Source of the DNA: SHVO01 sp041905525
GTDB taxonomy: Bacteria; Pseudomonadota; Alphaproteobacteria; Rhodospirillales; Rhodospirillaceae
NCBI GenBank assembly: GCA_041905525.1
Contig: JAYRKY010000001.1
Span: 1-64,000 of the forward strand
DNA length: 64,000 nucleotides
Direction: 5' to 3'
Part shown: positions 53,321 to 61,797 of the stretch, in pieces
How the letters are laid out: each line of letters begins with the position of its first letter
Numbering within the stretch: position 1 is the stretch's first letter
The notes under the pieces: generated by a model
Databases searched by the model: none
What the model was told of the DNA's origin: nothing
Seen by the model: only the letters and a program-made list of their open reading frames with translations
Made by a program: the position numbers and the translations under genes

Positions 53321-54670
53321 ATGCCTTCCGCTTCGTCCCCGCCGGCCGTTGCACAATCGCGCCTTTCACGCGCGGTGAATGCGCTCGTCAAGGTCGAAGC
53401 GCACGAGCTATCCACCGTTTTGGCGGCCTTCTTTCTCTTCTTCTTTGTCCTCGGCAGCTATTTTGCCGTCCGTCCGGTGCGGGAAACGATCGCGACCCTT
53501 CTCGGCCGCGCTTACGTCGCGGACCTTTGGCTGTACACGGCGGCCTTCTCCATCGCCATCGTCCCGGCCTTCGGCTGGCTCGTCGCACGCATTCGGCGCG
53601 GCGTGCTGCTGCCGTGGATCTACGCCTGTGTCGCGGTCATCTTTGTCGCGGTCGGCTTCGTCTTCCGCGCTGATGAAGGCAGCCGGACCGTGGGGGCGTT
53701 CTTCTACGTTTGGATCAGCGTTCTCAATCTTATGCTGGTGTCCCTCTTCTGGAGCTTCCTGCTTGAAGTCTTCTCCAGCGCCCAGGCGAAACGGCTGTTC
53801 GGATTTATTTCAGCCGGCGGGACCGCCGGCGCGCTCGCCGGGCCCGTGATGACGCGCCTTGCGGTGGACTCCGTTGGGAACTCCGGAATTCTTTTCATCG
53901 GCGCCGTCGGCTTTCTCGGCGCGATCGTCTGCCAGCGCATTCTCATCAGGATCTGGATGTCCGGCGAGGCGGCCGGCACCGCCCTTCCACGGCAAGAGAC
54001 CTCGGTGGACGCGGCGACCGGCGGCAACCCTTTTGCGGGCATCGGTATCGTCCTGCGTTCGCCGTTCTTGTGGGGCATCGCCATGTTTGTGGTGCTGCTG
54101 TCCGCTGCCAATACCTTTGTCTATTTCGAGCAGCTTCGGATCGTTGAAGAGACGTTCTCCGACACCGGCCGCCGCACCCAGATTTTCGCGAACATCGATA
54201 TTGTCGTGCAGTCGCTGACGATCCTTACGCAAGTGTTCCTCACCGGGCGCATCGCGTCGAGTTTCGGTGTGCGCGCGTTGCTCACGCTTGTTCCCTGCGC
54301 GATGGTCGTGGGCTTTGTGGCGTTGGCGATGGCGCCGGTCCTCTCCGTCGTTCTGGTCGTGCTGACGATCCGCCGCTGGGGCGAATACGCGCTCGTACGC
54401 CCGGGGCGCGAGATGCTGTTCAGCACGTTCGACACGGAAACGAAGTACAAGGCCAAGAACTTCATCGACGTGCCGGTTTACCGCGCCGCGGACTACGTCG
54501 GCGGCCAGGCAAAGACCGCGCTCGATGTCCTGGGCAGCGGGCCGACGGGCGCCAGTCTCGTCGCTGCGGCGCTCGCCGCGCTCTGGGTCGTTTTGGGTTG
54601 GTTCTTGGGCCGCGTCTACGACCGCGCTCCGGAACGAACTTTACGTCCGGCGCAGGTTCCGGCGGAGTAA
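53321..54670 (+). CDS. Tlc/NTP-transporter-like MFS protein
   Basis: The 449-residue twelve-span protein has HELSTVLAAFFLFFFVLGSY and YFAVRPVRETIATLLGR at the N-terminus and KRLFGFISAGGTAGALAGP, features of the Tlc/NTP-NDP exchange-like MFS family found also in free-living bacteria. A nucleotide substrate is therefore possible but unproven. The ATG at 53321 has AGAGGAAA upstream and excludes the longer in-frame reading. It abuts an enoyl-CoA hydratase gene. Confidence 0.8.
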   Translation: MPSASSPPAVAQSRLSRAVNALVKVEAHELSTVLAAFFLFFFVLGSYFAVRPVRETIATLLGRAYVADLWLYTAAFSIAIVPAFGWLVARIRRGVLLPWIYACVAVIFVAVGFVFRADEGSRTVGAFFYVWISVLNLMLVSLFWSFLLEVFSSAQAKRLFGFISAGGTAGALAGPVMTRLAVDSVGNSGILFIGAVGFLGAIVCQRILIRIWMSGEAAGTALPRQETSVDAATGGNPFAGIGIVLRSPFLWGIAMFVVLLSAANTFVYFEQLRIVEETFSDTGRRTQIFANIDIVVQSLTILTQVFLTGRIASSFGVRALLTLVPCAMVVGFVALAMAPVLSVVLVVLTIRRWGEYALVRPGREMLFSTFDTETKYKAKNFIDVPVYRAADYVGGQAKTALDVLGSGPTGASLVAAALAALWVVLGWFLGRVYDRAPERTLRPAQVPAE

Positions 54671-54673
54671 GTC

Positions 54674-55453
54674 ATGGCCGAAGACCTTGTTTATCTGACG
54701 CGTGAAGGCGCGGTTGCCACGATTCATTTCAATCAGCCGTCAAAGCGCAATGCGATCACGATCGAGATGTGGCGGCAATTGCTGCATTTCGTCGGTGCGG
54801 CGGAACGAGATAAGGCCGTGAAAGTGATCGTGATCACGGGAGAAGGGGGCGCCTTTGCAGCCGGCTCGGACATCGAGGAGTTTGGGCAGGTCGCCCAGAA
54901 CCCGTCCACGGCACCGGCGGCCTCGGACGTCATTCATCAGTCGGAAAAAAAGCTGCACCGTGTTTCCAAACCGACTCTCGCCAAGATCTCTGGCGCGTGT
55001 GTTGGAGCGGGTTGCGGTATTGCCCTCTGCTGTGATTTCCGTTTTGCGGACACATCGGCGCGGTTTGGGATTCCTCCCGCGCGTCTCGGCCTTGTTTATA
55101 GCCTCGCCGATACGAAGAGATTGGTGGACGTCGTCGGCGCCGCCCGCGCGCGAGACATGTTGTTCACCGGTCGCATCCTCGACGCCGCGGAAGCGCTCGC
55201 AATCGGCTTGGCTGATCGTGTCGTTGCGCCCGATCGGCTCGACGACGAAGTGAAGGCGTACACCGCGATGTTGGCCGAAGCGTCGCCCTTCTCGGTGAAG
55301 ACCATGAAGGCCCATGTCCAGATGGTTCTCGACGGCGCCAAGGACGATACGCCGGAAACGCGCGCGGCGTTCGCGGACGCGATTTCGGGCCCCGACTTCA
55401 AGGAAGGTCACGCGGCCTTCATGGCGAAACGAAAACCGGTTTTTCCGTCCTAG
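54674..55453 (+). CDS. Enoyl-CoA hydratase/isomerase family protein
   Basis: The 259-residue crotonase-fold protein has the CoA-binding loop region GGAFAAGSDIEEFGQ, SGACVGAGCGIALCCDFRFA (oxyanion Gly) and the C-terminal helices. The catalytic Glu-like residue sits in IPPARLGLVYS (ARLG instead of the usual PE), so activity may differ from true hydratase. It starts three bases after the transporter stop. Confidence 0.85.
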   Translation: MAEDLVYLTREGAVATIHFNQPSKRNAITIEMWRQLLHFVGAAERDKAVKVIVITGEGGAFAAGSDIEEFGQVAQNPSTAPAASDVIHQSEKKLHRVSKPTLAKISGACVGAGCGIALCCDFRFADTSARFGIPPARLGLVYSLADTKRLVDVVGAARARDMLFTGRILDAAEALAIGLADRVVAPDRLDDEVKAYTAMLAEASPFSVKTMKAHVQMVLDGAKDDTPETRAAFADAISGPDFKEGHAAFMAKRKPVFPS

Positions 55454-55454
55454 C

Positions 55455-56072
55455 CTAGGGTGTCAGGGGCGTTGGGTCGGTGTGCGGAACGCCCCACCCA
55501 GCGTCGATCCATGCCAGCTTGTGCAACTCGAAATGGTGTGTGGCGACATGCCCGAGGCTGCGCCCCGTATGTTGGAAAACCGCTCCCACAAGGCGAGGCG
55601 CGCGGCCTTCGCGGACCCCAAGAGGCAGTTGAATCCAGTCCGAGGTGATCTTGAGACCCTTGGACGTGGCGTATGTCGAGCGGGCCAGATGACCACAAGG
55701 ATGCGTGAGGACCGCTCTCATATTCGCGATGGCGGCGGCGCGGAATCGGGCCGAGCGGCCCGGAAAGAAATCCCCGCCCGTCAGGTCGCGCGCCCAGGCC
55801 TGCTCGAGCTGCGGGCCTTGCAGGCGCACGACAGGCGCTCCGTCTAGGATTTCGAGAATGTAGACGTAAGGTGCAAATCTCGTCGAAGGCGAATCCAGGA
55901 AATCCTCTGACGTTGGGACGCCGGCGTCTTTGCGCAGCGAAGTCCAATAGCGCAGGAACGCCATGCACTCCGGCGACCAGTCGGCGATCTCGCGATCGTC
56001 CGCGGGTTCGAGAGCGCTGGCTTTTGCTTTGAAGAGACTGAACTGCGAACGTACTTTTTCAACGAAACTCAT
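55455..56072 (-). CDS. PAS_5-type domain protein
   Basis: The 205-residue protein begins MSFVEKVRSQFSLFKAKASA and contains FLRYWTSLRKDAGVPTSEDF, APYVYILEILDGAPVVRLQG and QAWARDLTGGDFFPG, the pattern of the alphaproteobacterial PAS_5 family. It is a single-domain sensor-like protein without an output domain. The ATG at 56072 is favoured over the one at 56114. Function unknown. Confidence 0.75.
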   Translation of the reverse strand: MSFVEKVRSQFSLFKAKASALEPADDREIADWSPECMAFLRYWTSLRKDAGVPTSEDFLDSPSTRFAPYVYILEILDGAPVVRLQGPQLEQAWARDLTGGDFFPGRSARFRAAAIANMRAVLTHPCGHLARSTYATSKGLKITSDWIQLPLGVREGRAPRLVGAVFQHTGRSLGHVATHHFELHKLAWIDAGWGVPHTDPTPLTP

Positions 56073-56193
56073 GCACACGCCTCGATGAGCCGGACTTTTG
56101 TCGGCCCTTATCAAACGCGAGTGGAGCAGAAAGGGGTTAGCTTAAGGTTGACGGGGCGCAAACCCGCGGCGCGCGAGTCCTACGCAATTTCCC

Positions 56194-56415
56194 CTACTTG
56201 CCTTCGGTCAACATCGACCTGATCGCTTTTACGATCTGGTCGCGCATCAGGGGATCGCCCATGGCTTGCGTCAGCTTGTGGCGGAGAAGAGCGACCCGGC
56301 GTTTCGCCGCCGCATCATCAGCCTCGGCTGAGGGCGCGGGCGCTTTGTTTCGCTCCGGCGCTTTTCGCTCCGAGGTCTTTCCCTTCGGCGTCTTTCGCTG
56401 GTCCTTTTTTGCCAC
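56194..56415 (-). CDS. Small basic protein, unknown function
   Basis: The 73-residue product has a Lys/Arg/Glu-rich N-terminus (MAKKDQRKTPKGKTSERKAP) and a helical C-terminus (MGDPLMRDQIVKAIRSML). The start is a GTG at 56415, with GGAGA upstream, three bases after the stop of the preceding membrane protein gene. No family recognised. Confidence 0.55.
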   Translation of the reverse strand: MAKKDQRKTPKGKTSERKAPERNKAPAPSAEADDAAAKRRVALLRHKLTQAMGDPLMRDQIVKAIRSMLTEGK

Positions 56416-56418
56416 GCG

Positions 56419-56661
56419 CTATCTCCGCCGCGGCGGTTCCGGATCCGCCATCGGTTCGGTATACGGCCCCGTGAAAGGTTTCACGCCGAGGATCACGCGG
56501 CAGAAGAAGGCATGACTGACGGCGAACCAGAAAATCACCGGCCACGGCGGCCAACCTTCGAAGAAGAGAAGCATCAGCATCGACAGCACGGCGAATACAC
56601 CAGCGGTCATCAGGATGATGACCGTCTTTCGATTCATCGTGCCGCCCATGGGTTGCCTCAT
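56419..56661 (-). CDS. Small two-span membrane protein
   Basis: The 80-residue product has two hydrophobic segments (VIILMTAGVFAVLSMLMLLF and WPVIFWFAVSHAFFCRVIL) and a Pro/Arg-rich tail. Starts at 56661, 56649 or 56637 are all possible; the reading above uses the first. It is the first of a two-gene unit with the basic protein that follows. Confidence 0.5.
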   Translation of the reverse strand: MRQPMGGTMNRKTVIILMTAGVFAVLSMLMLLFFEGWPPWPVIFWFAVSHAFFCRVILGVKPFTGPYTEPMADPEPPRRR

Positions 56662-56749
56662 CGCCCGAGACTAACATGTCGCTTTAGGTTTCTGTAGGCC
56701 GTAGACGCCCGTCGCCCTATTCTGAGCCGAACATACGAAGGGTATCCCT

Positions 56750-57301
56750 ATGCTGCTTGATCGGGGACGGAGTCAGCTTCTGGTGGTGGATGTGCAGGAA
56801 CGGCTCCTGCCCGCCATGCATGAGGGCGCGCCGATGGTCGAGAACTGCGCGATCTTGATGCAGGCGGCGCACCGACTCGGTATTCCCGTGACAATCTCGG
56901 AGCAGTACCGCAAGGGGCTTGGCGCGACGGTGCCACGCCTCGACGCCCTTAAGGGCGACGCGGCGGTTCTTGAAAAGATGCATTTCTCTTGTGCCTCCGA
57001 CGGCGCCATCAACACGCGGGTTCGCACACTGGCGTCCGAGGGTCGCGCCCAGCTCGTGATCTGCGGCATAGAATCGCACGTGTGTGTGCTGCAGAGCGCG
57101 CTTGGTTTCGCCGGCGGTGGGCTGAACGTTTTTGTGGCGGTGGACGCGGTCACGTCGCGAAAGCCGGAGAGCGTCGCCACGGCGAAGGCGCGCTATGCGG
57201 CCGAGCGCATCACCCTCGTCACGACCGAAATGGCCGTGTTTGAATGGCTGCATGTCGCCGGGACGCCGGAATTCAAGGACCTGAGTAAGCTGATCAAGTA
57301 A
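56750..57301 (+). CDS. Isochorismatase-family cysteine hydrolase
   Basis: The 183-residue protein has the Asp-Lys-Cys triad of the family: Asp14 (LLVVDVQERLL), Lys76 (LEKMHFS) and Cys112 (GIESHVCVLQ), with the usual cis-peptide-type turn before the Cys. Such enzymes hydrolyse amides (nicotinamide, carbamates) or the enol ether of isochorismate; the substrate is unknown. Its 3' end overlaps the convergent asparaginase gene by eight bases. Confidence 0.9.
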   Translation: MLLDRGRSQLLVVDVQERLLPAMHEGAPMVENCAILMQAAHRLGIPVTISEQYRKGLGATVPRLDALKGDAAVLEKMHFSCASDGAINTRVRTLASEGRAQLVICGIESHVCVLQSALGFAGGGLNVFVAVDAVTSRKPESVATAKARYAAERITLVTTEMAVFEWLHVAGTPEFKDLSKLIK

Positions 57302-58301
57302 GCCAATCCGCCGCGGGGCGCATATGGCCCGTGACGCTTCCGGCTGCGGCTTTAATCGCCGGTGTGCGGAGGGCATGGATGGACTCCGCCGCGTCGGGCG
57401 CGAAAGCATCCAGCCACGTGAGAAGCGCCGCCATTGCAATGACGGAAGCGCGGGAGGCGCCGTCGTCGATCTTCAGCGCGATCCCGAGTCCGCGCTCCGG
57501 CAAGACCGCCGCATAGACGCCCTCGGCGCCCAGCTTCACCACGCCGCGGCCTTTGATCGCGCCGATCATGGTCGCGCAGGCGTGGCCGTGCCCGGACATC
57601 AGGATGGGATGGGCCTTCATGGCGTCGAGCAACCGTGTCGTCGCCGGTGTCGTGCCCAGGTGAGCCCACGACCGGGCGAGGGCGTGCAGGGGCAGAAACA
57701 CATTCGCCGCGCTGCAGCCGTCGCGAACGACGGGCCACTTCGCCGGATCGCAGTCCGCCATTTTCGCGAGGGCTTCGAGAGCGGCGCGCTGCACGGGATG
57801 GTTCGCTTCGGTGTAGCCCTGTGTATTCCAGCCGGCATGCCGCGCCAGGGTCAGGAACCCGGTGTGTTTTCCGGAGCAATTGTGATGCAGAGGGCACGGG
57901 GTTTCGCCGGCGCGTAGAAGCGCCTCTGCGGCCTCCGTACTCGTGGGCAGATGAGTGCCGCACTCTAGGTCCGCCGCCGTGCACTTGATGCGCGCGAGCC
58001 AGGCGCTGACGCGGGTCACATGCACCGGCTCGCCGCCATGGGATGCGCACGCGAGCGATAACTCCTCCAGTCCAAGCCCCGCCGCATCGGCGGCGCCGCT
58101 CTCAATCAGCGGGATGGCCTGGAAAGGCTTCACCGCAGAGCGGGGGCAGATGGACTCCGCCACGTCGCCCCACTGGTGCAGAAGGCGGCCCGAGGTGTCG
58201 ACGACGCATGCGGCGCCGCGATGGACACTCTCCACGTGGCCGGCGCGCACAATCTCGACTAGGACCGGGTTGCTGCCTTCATGCATCGTGGCGGCGCTCA
58301 T
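57294..58301 (-). CDS. Thermolabile-type (AnsA/AspII-like) L-asparaginase family protein
   Basis: The 335-residue protein belongs to the Rhizobium-type asparaginase family rather than the E. coli type. It shows SICPRSAVKPFQAIPL (catalytic Ser-Lys, Ser55 and Lys58 by count), CASHGGEPVHV, and LHHNCSGKHTGFL with a Cys involved in metal binding. It should release ammonia from asparagine. It overlaps ilvA by four bases, so the two are coupled. Confidence 0.88.
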   Translation of the reverse strand: MSAATMHEGSNPVLVEIVRAGHVESVHRGAACVVDTSGRLLHQWGDVAESICPRSAVKPFQAIPLIESGAADAAGLGLEELSLACASHGGEPVHVTRVSAWLARIKCTAADLECGTHLPTSTEAAEALLRAGETPCPLHHNCSGKHTGFLTLARHAGWNTQGYTEANHPVQRAALEALAKMADCDPAKWPVVRDGCSAANVFLPLHALARSWAHLGTTPATTRLLDAMKAHPILMSGHGHACATMIGAIKGRGVVKLGAEGVYAAVLPERGLGIALKIDDGASRASVIAMAALLTWLDAFAPDAAESIHALRTPAIKAAAGSVTGHMRPAADWLT

Positions 58302-59521
58302 GATTCAAGCAGGTATGGTTCGTGTGCGGTGGGTGCGAAGCCGGCGGCGCGGATCCGGCCGACGATTTGCGCGGCATGGTCAGGGTCCCGGGTTTCGATG
58401 GTGATGTCCAGGCGCGCGGCGCTCGCTGCGAGATCGAGCCCCAAGCGTCGGTGCGAGACATCGATCACGTTCGCATCTTCCTGGGCGCAGATCGCGGTGA
58501 TGGCTTCGAGCGAGCCGGGACGGTCGGGCAGGACGATGGAAAGCGTCAGGATTTGGCCCACACGCACGAGATCGCGCAGCAGCACCGACGACAATAGACG
58601 CGGATCAATGTTCCCGCCGGACAGAATCAGTACGACCTTCTGCCCTTTGAAACGCGCCGGGTATTGTAGCAGGGCCGCCAGCGGCGCGGCTCCGGCGCCC
58701 TCGGCGACGGTCTTGGCCGCATTGGCAAACAGACTAATTCCACGTTCGAGATTGGCTTCGCTGACGGTCAGCACATCTTCGACAAGGGATTTAACGACGG
58801 GTACGGTGCGCGCGCCGGCCTCGGCCACAGCGATTCCTTCCGCCACTGTGGCGCCGCCGTTGGGAGCGTCCTCCTGCCTGACGGCGTTGATCATCGACGG
58901 GTACAGCGCCGTCTCGACACCCACGACCCGGACGGTCTCCTTGAGGCTCTTCGCCGCCGTCGCGATCCCGGCGATCAGCCCGCCTCCGCCGACCGGCGCC
59001 ACGATCATCTCGGCGTCCGAGACCGCTTCCATGACTTCAAGGCCGATCACGCCCTGACCGGCGATCACCTCGTCATCGTCGTAAGGATGGATGAACGTCA
59101 GTCCGCGCTCTTCGCCGATCCGGCGCGCGGCGGCGCGCGCTTCGGCGAGGGTCTCTCCTTCCAGCACAACGGTTCCGCCGTAATCACGCGTCTTGCGCAC
59201 TTTGTTGAAGGGGGTGCCCTTCGGCATCACGATCGTTGCCGGAATTCTTAAGCGTCCCGCATGGAAAGCTACGCCTTGCGCGTGGTTTCCCGCCGACATT
59301 GCGATCACGCCGGTGCGCTTCTGGGCGTCGGTCAGGACGGTGAGCTTCGCGGCCGCGCCGCGAGTCTTGAACGAACCCGTATGCTGCATGTTTTCGTATT
59401 TGACGAAAACATTTGCGCCCGTGATCTCGGAAAGCGCGAGGCTATGGAGCGTCGGTGTCACCGCGACCAGACCGGCGGTTCGCTCGCGTGCCGCCCTGAT
59501 GGACTCGGCGGTGACGGCCAT
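58298..59521 (-). CDS. ilvA: Threonine ammonia-lyase with C-terminal ACT domain
   Basis: Deaminates threonine to 2-oxobutanoate using PLP. The 407-residue protein has the PLP Lys52 in HTGSFKTRGAA, AGNHAQGVAF, the phosphate-binding GGGGLIAG loop, and a C-terminal ACT domain (about residues 325-400, LTLSIVLPDRPGSLEAI). The single ACT module and length suit the short-form enzyme, either biosynthetic or catabolic. It follows a 41-residue membrane peptide gene by three bases and precedes the asparaginase. Confidence 0.9.
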   Translation of the reverse strand: MAVTAESIRAARERTAGLVAVTPTLHSLALSEITGANVFVKYENMQHTGSFKTRGAAAKLTVLTDAQKRTGVIAMSAGNHAQGVAFHAGRLRIPATIVMPKGTPFNKVRKTRDYGGTVVLEGETLAEARAAARRIGEERGLTFIHPYDDDEVIAGQGVIGLEVMEAVSDAEMIVAPVGGGGLIAGIATAAKSLKETVRVVGVETALYPSMINAVRQEDAPNGGATVAEGIAVAEAGARTVPVVKSLVEDVLTVSEANLERGISLFANAAKTVAEGAGAAPLAALLQYPARFKGQKVVLILSGGNIDPRLLSSVLLRDLVRVGQILTLSIVLPDRPGSLEAITAICAQEDANVIDVSHRRLGLDLAASAARLDITIETRDPDHAAQIVGRIRAAGFAPTAHEPYLLES

Positions 59522-59524
59522 GGG

Positions 59525-59650
59525 TCAGACCTGCAGCGTGACGAACGAAACTTGTGCGTGCGCCGGTTCCGCGCCTTCGCTTGGGACTGCCATGATGACG
59601 GCGAGCAGCACGATCAGCGCAATAACGAAGTACCACATGATTCCAGGCAT
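59525..59650 (-). CDS. 41-residue membrane peptide upstream of ilvA
   Basis: The reading MPGIMWYFVIALIVLLAVIM, then AVPSEGAEPAHAQVSFV and TLQV, has one membrane span at its N-terminus and a soluble tail. GGAGGG lies about ten bases before the ATG, a strong ribosome site, and the stop is three bases from the ilvA ATG. It is too short for most gene finders but looks translated. The function is unknown. Confidence 0.55.
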   Translation of the reverse strand: MPGIMWYFVIALIVLLAVIMAVPSEGAEPAHAQVSFVTLQV

Positions 59651-59755
59651 GAAATGCCCTCCGGCAAGTGAAAGCCTCTCCGCCGTTCTATTGTTCCGCA
59701 GCCGCTCCTACAAGTCCGCTCGACAAATGCCGGTAGGCTCCGGCACGATAGTGCG

Positions 59756-60022
59756 ATGGCTCTGGTTCATTTTACCTCGCATTTGCGCCACGTTGCGCCG
59801 GCCGCGCCGGTCGATGCCGCCGGAACCACCGTCGCGGAGGTTCTCGAGGACGTTTTTGCACGCTTTCCGGCCGTGCGCGGCTACGTGCTCGACGACCAGG
59901 ATCGCCTCAGGCTGCACATTGCGGTGTTCGTGGACGGCGCGCACCTACGCAAGGACATATTGGCCGCGCCCGTCGCGCCGCATAGCGAGGTCTACGTCCT
60001 GCAAGCGCTCTCGGGCGGTTGA
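59756..60022 (+). CDS. MoaD/ThiS-like beta-grasp protein
   Basis: The 88-residue product has the ubiquitin-like pattern (VHFTSHLRHVAPAAPVDAA, VAEVLEDVFARFPAVRGYVL) and ends ...LQALSGG, with the C-terminal Gly-Gly that is thiocarboxylated in MoaD/ThiS sulfur carriers. No E1-like MoeB/ThiF or molybdopterin/thiamine gene is adjacent, so the acceptor is unknown. The next gene, 21 bases away, encodes an Asp-box propeller. Confidence 0.8.
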   Translation: MALVHFTSHLRHVAPAAPVDAAGTTVAEVLEDVFARFPAVRGYVLDDQDRLRLHIAVFVDGAHLRKDILAAPVAPHSEVYVLQALSGG

Positions 60023-60043
60023 GGGCAAAGAGGGAGGGAAGTG

Positions 60044-61135
60044 ATGGCAACGCATCTCTACGTGTCGACTCGGAAAGGCCTCATCGTCTACGCCCGCGAG
60101 GGGGAACGCTGGCGTCATCATGCGACCCACTTCCTCGGCTCTCCGGTCTCCTTTGTTTTGCCCTCGTCCGATAACCGGACAATCTTCTGTGCGCTGAACC
60201 TTGGCCATTTCGGCGCGAAGCTGCATCGCACGACGGACGGCGGCGCGACATGGACCGAACTCGAGCCGCCGAAACATCCGAAGCTCGAAACCAGCGACCC
60301 TGCGGAAAAAGACAAGGCGCCATCCGTAGCCCAAGTGTGGTCCATGGCCTGGGCAGGGACCGACAAGCCGGGCGCGTTATGGGCGGGCGCGACGCCGGGG
60401 CTCTTCTATTCGAAGGATCTCGGAGAAAGCTGGGAGCTCAATGAATCGTTGTGGAACATGCCCGAGCGGGCGCGGTGGTTCGGCGGCGGTACCGTGGACC
60501 CGGCGCTTCACGCGATTTGTGTCGATCCGCGCAATTCAAATCGAGTTGCGGTCGCGGTGTCCTGCGGGGGCGTGACGGTCACAGAGGATGCCGGCAGAAC
60601 CTGGCGCGTCGCGGGCCACGGCTTGCGCGCGGAATTCTTGCCGCCCGATCAGCAATTCGATCCTGTGATCCAGGATGTGCACATGCTCGCGCAGTCCCCG
60701 TCCCATCCGCACATGTGGTGGGTTCAGCATCACAACGGCATCTTCGTGTGTGCGGACGACTTGCAGAGCTGGCATGAAGTTGCCACCGCCCCGATCTCGC
60801 ACTTCGGATTTCCGGTCGCCGTCCACCCGAAGGATGGCAACACCGCCTGGTTCGTGCCCGCGAAGAAAGACGAGCATCGCTATCCCGTCGACGGCAACAT
60901 GGTCGTCAACCGCACACGGGACGGCGGTAAAACGTTCGAGACGTTACGGCGCGGTCTTCCGCAAGGGCAATGTTTTGACCTGGTGTATCGTCACGGGCTC
61001 GCGGTCGATGAAACGGGCGATGCTCTGGCCATGGGTTCGACCACCGGCGGACTCTGGACCAGCGCAAACGGCGGCGAAGACTGGACGCTCCTAACCGCCC
61101 ATCTCGCACCGATTTACGCGGTCAGGTTCGGTTGA
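60044..61135 (+). CDS. Asp-box (BNR) beta-propeller protein
   Basis: The 363-residue soluble protein carries at least five Asp-box repeats: TTDGGATW, SKDLGESW, TEDAGRTW, TRDGGKTF and SANGGEDW, typical of sialidase- or sortilin-like propellers. No signal peptide is seen, so it is cytosolic, and the catalytic Arg triad of true sialidases is not evident. The start at 60044 follows AGGGAGGG. It is coupled to the MoaD/ThiS-like gene 21 bases upstream. Confidence 0.85.
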   Translation: MATHLYVSTRKGLIVYAREGERWRHHATHFLGSPVSFVLPSSDNRTIFCALNLGHFGAKLHRTTDGGATWTELEPPKHPKLETSDPAEKDKAPSVAQVWSMAWAGTDKPGALWAGATPGLFYSKDLGESWELNESLWNMPERARWFGGGTVDPALHAICVDPRNSNRVAVAVSCGGVTVTEDAGRTWRVAGHGLRAEFLPPDQQFDPVIQDVHMLAQSPSHPHMWWVQHHNGIFVCADDLQSWHEVATAPISHFGFPVAVHPKDGNTAWFVPAKKDEHRYPVDGNMVVNRTRDGGKTFETLRRGLPQGQCFDLVYRHGLAVDETGDALAMGSTTGGLWTSANGGEDWTLLTAHLAPIYAVRFG

Positions 61136-61148
61136 GCGGCTAAACGGC

Positions 61149-61787
61149 TTACGCCGCGAAACCGGGGCAGCTGATTCCCTTGCCGCCGATCCCGCAATAT
61201 CCGCCTGGGTTCTTCTCCAGATATTGCTGGTGATACTCCTCGGCGTAATAGAACGTCGGCGCGTCCAGAATCTCAGTTGTAATCGTGCCGGCATTTTTGC
61301 TCGCGAGCGCCTGCTGGTAGACCGCCTTGGACGCTTCTGCGAGTTTGCGCTGCGCCGCGTTGTACACGTAGATCCCCGAACGATACTGCGTGCCGATATC
61401 GTTGCCCTGACGCATGCCCTGGGTGGGATCGTGATTCTCCCAGAAGGTTTTTAAAAGCTGTTCGTAGGTGATCTTCGCCGGATCATAGATCACGCGCACC
61501 ACCTCCGCGTGCCCGGTCATTCCGGAACACACTTCGCGATAGGTCGGATTGGGAGTCGATCCCGCGGCGTATCCGGCTTGCGTCGAATAAACGCCGGGCA
61601 ATTTCCAGAAGAGACGCTCCGCACCCCAGAAACATCCCAGGGCAAACATCGCCGTCTCCAGTCCTTCGGGGAACGGGCCTTTCAGGCGATTCTTGTTCAC
61701 GTAGTGGAATTCAGGCACGGGCATCGCATCCGCGCGTCCAGGCAAGGCATCCTTCGTGGACGGCAGGGAGGTCTTCGAAACGACCAT
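61149..61787 (-). CDS. msrA: Peptide-methionine (S)-S-oxide reductase
   Basis: Repairs oxidised methionine (S-form) in proteins. The 212-residue product has GCFWGAERLFWKLPG (catalytic Cys52), AEVVRVIYDP, and the resolving Cys region YCGIGGKGISCPG at the end. The ATG at 61787 is preferred; the longer reading upstream is rich in Arg and lacks a ribosome site. It lies 10 bases from the tail of the NodT-type gene. Confidence 0.95.
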   Translation of the reverse strand: MVVSKTSLPSTKDALPGRADAMPVPEFHYVNKNRLKGPFPEGLETAMFALGCFWGAERLFWKLPGVYSTQAGYAAGSTPNPTYREVCSGMTGHAEVVRVIYDPAKITYEQLLKTFWENHDPTQGMRQGNDIGTQYRSGIYVYNAAQRKLAEASKAVYQQALASKNAGTITTEILDAPTFYYAEEYHQQYLEKNPGGYCGIGGKGISCPGFAA

Positions 61788-61797
61788 GAGTCTTCCT

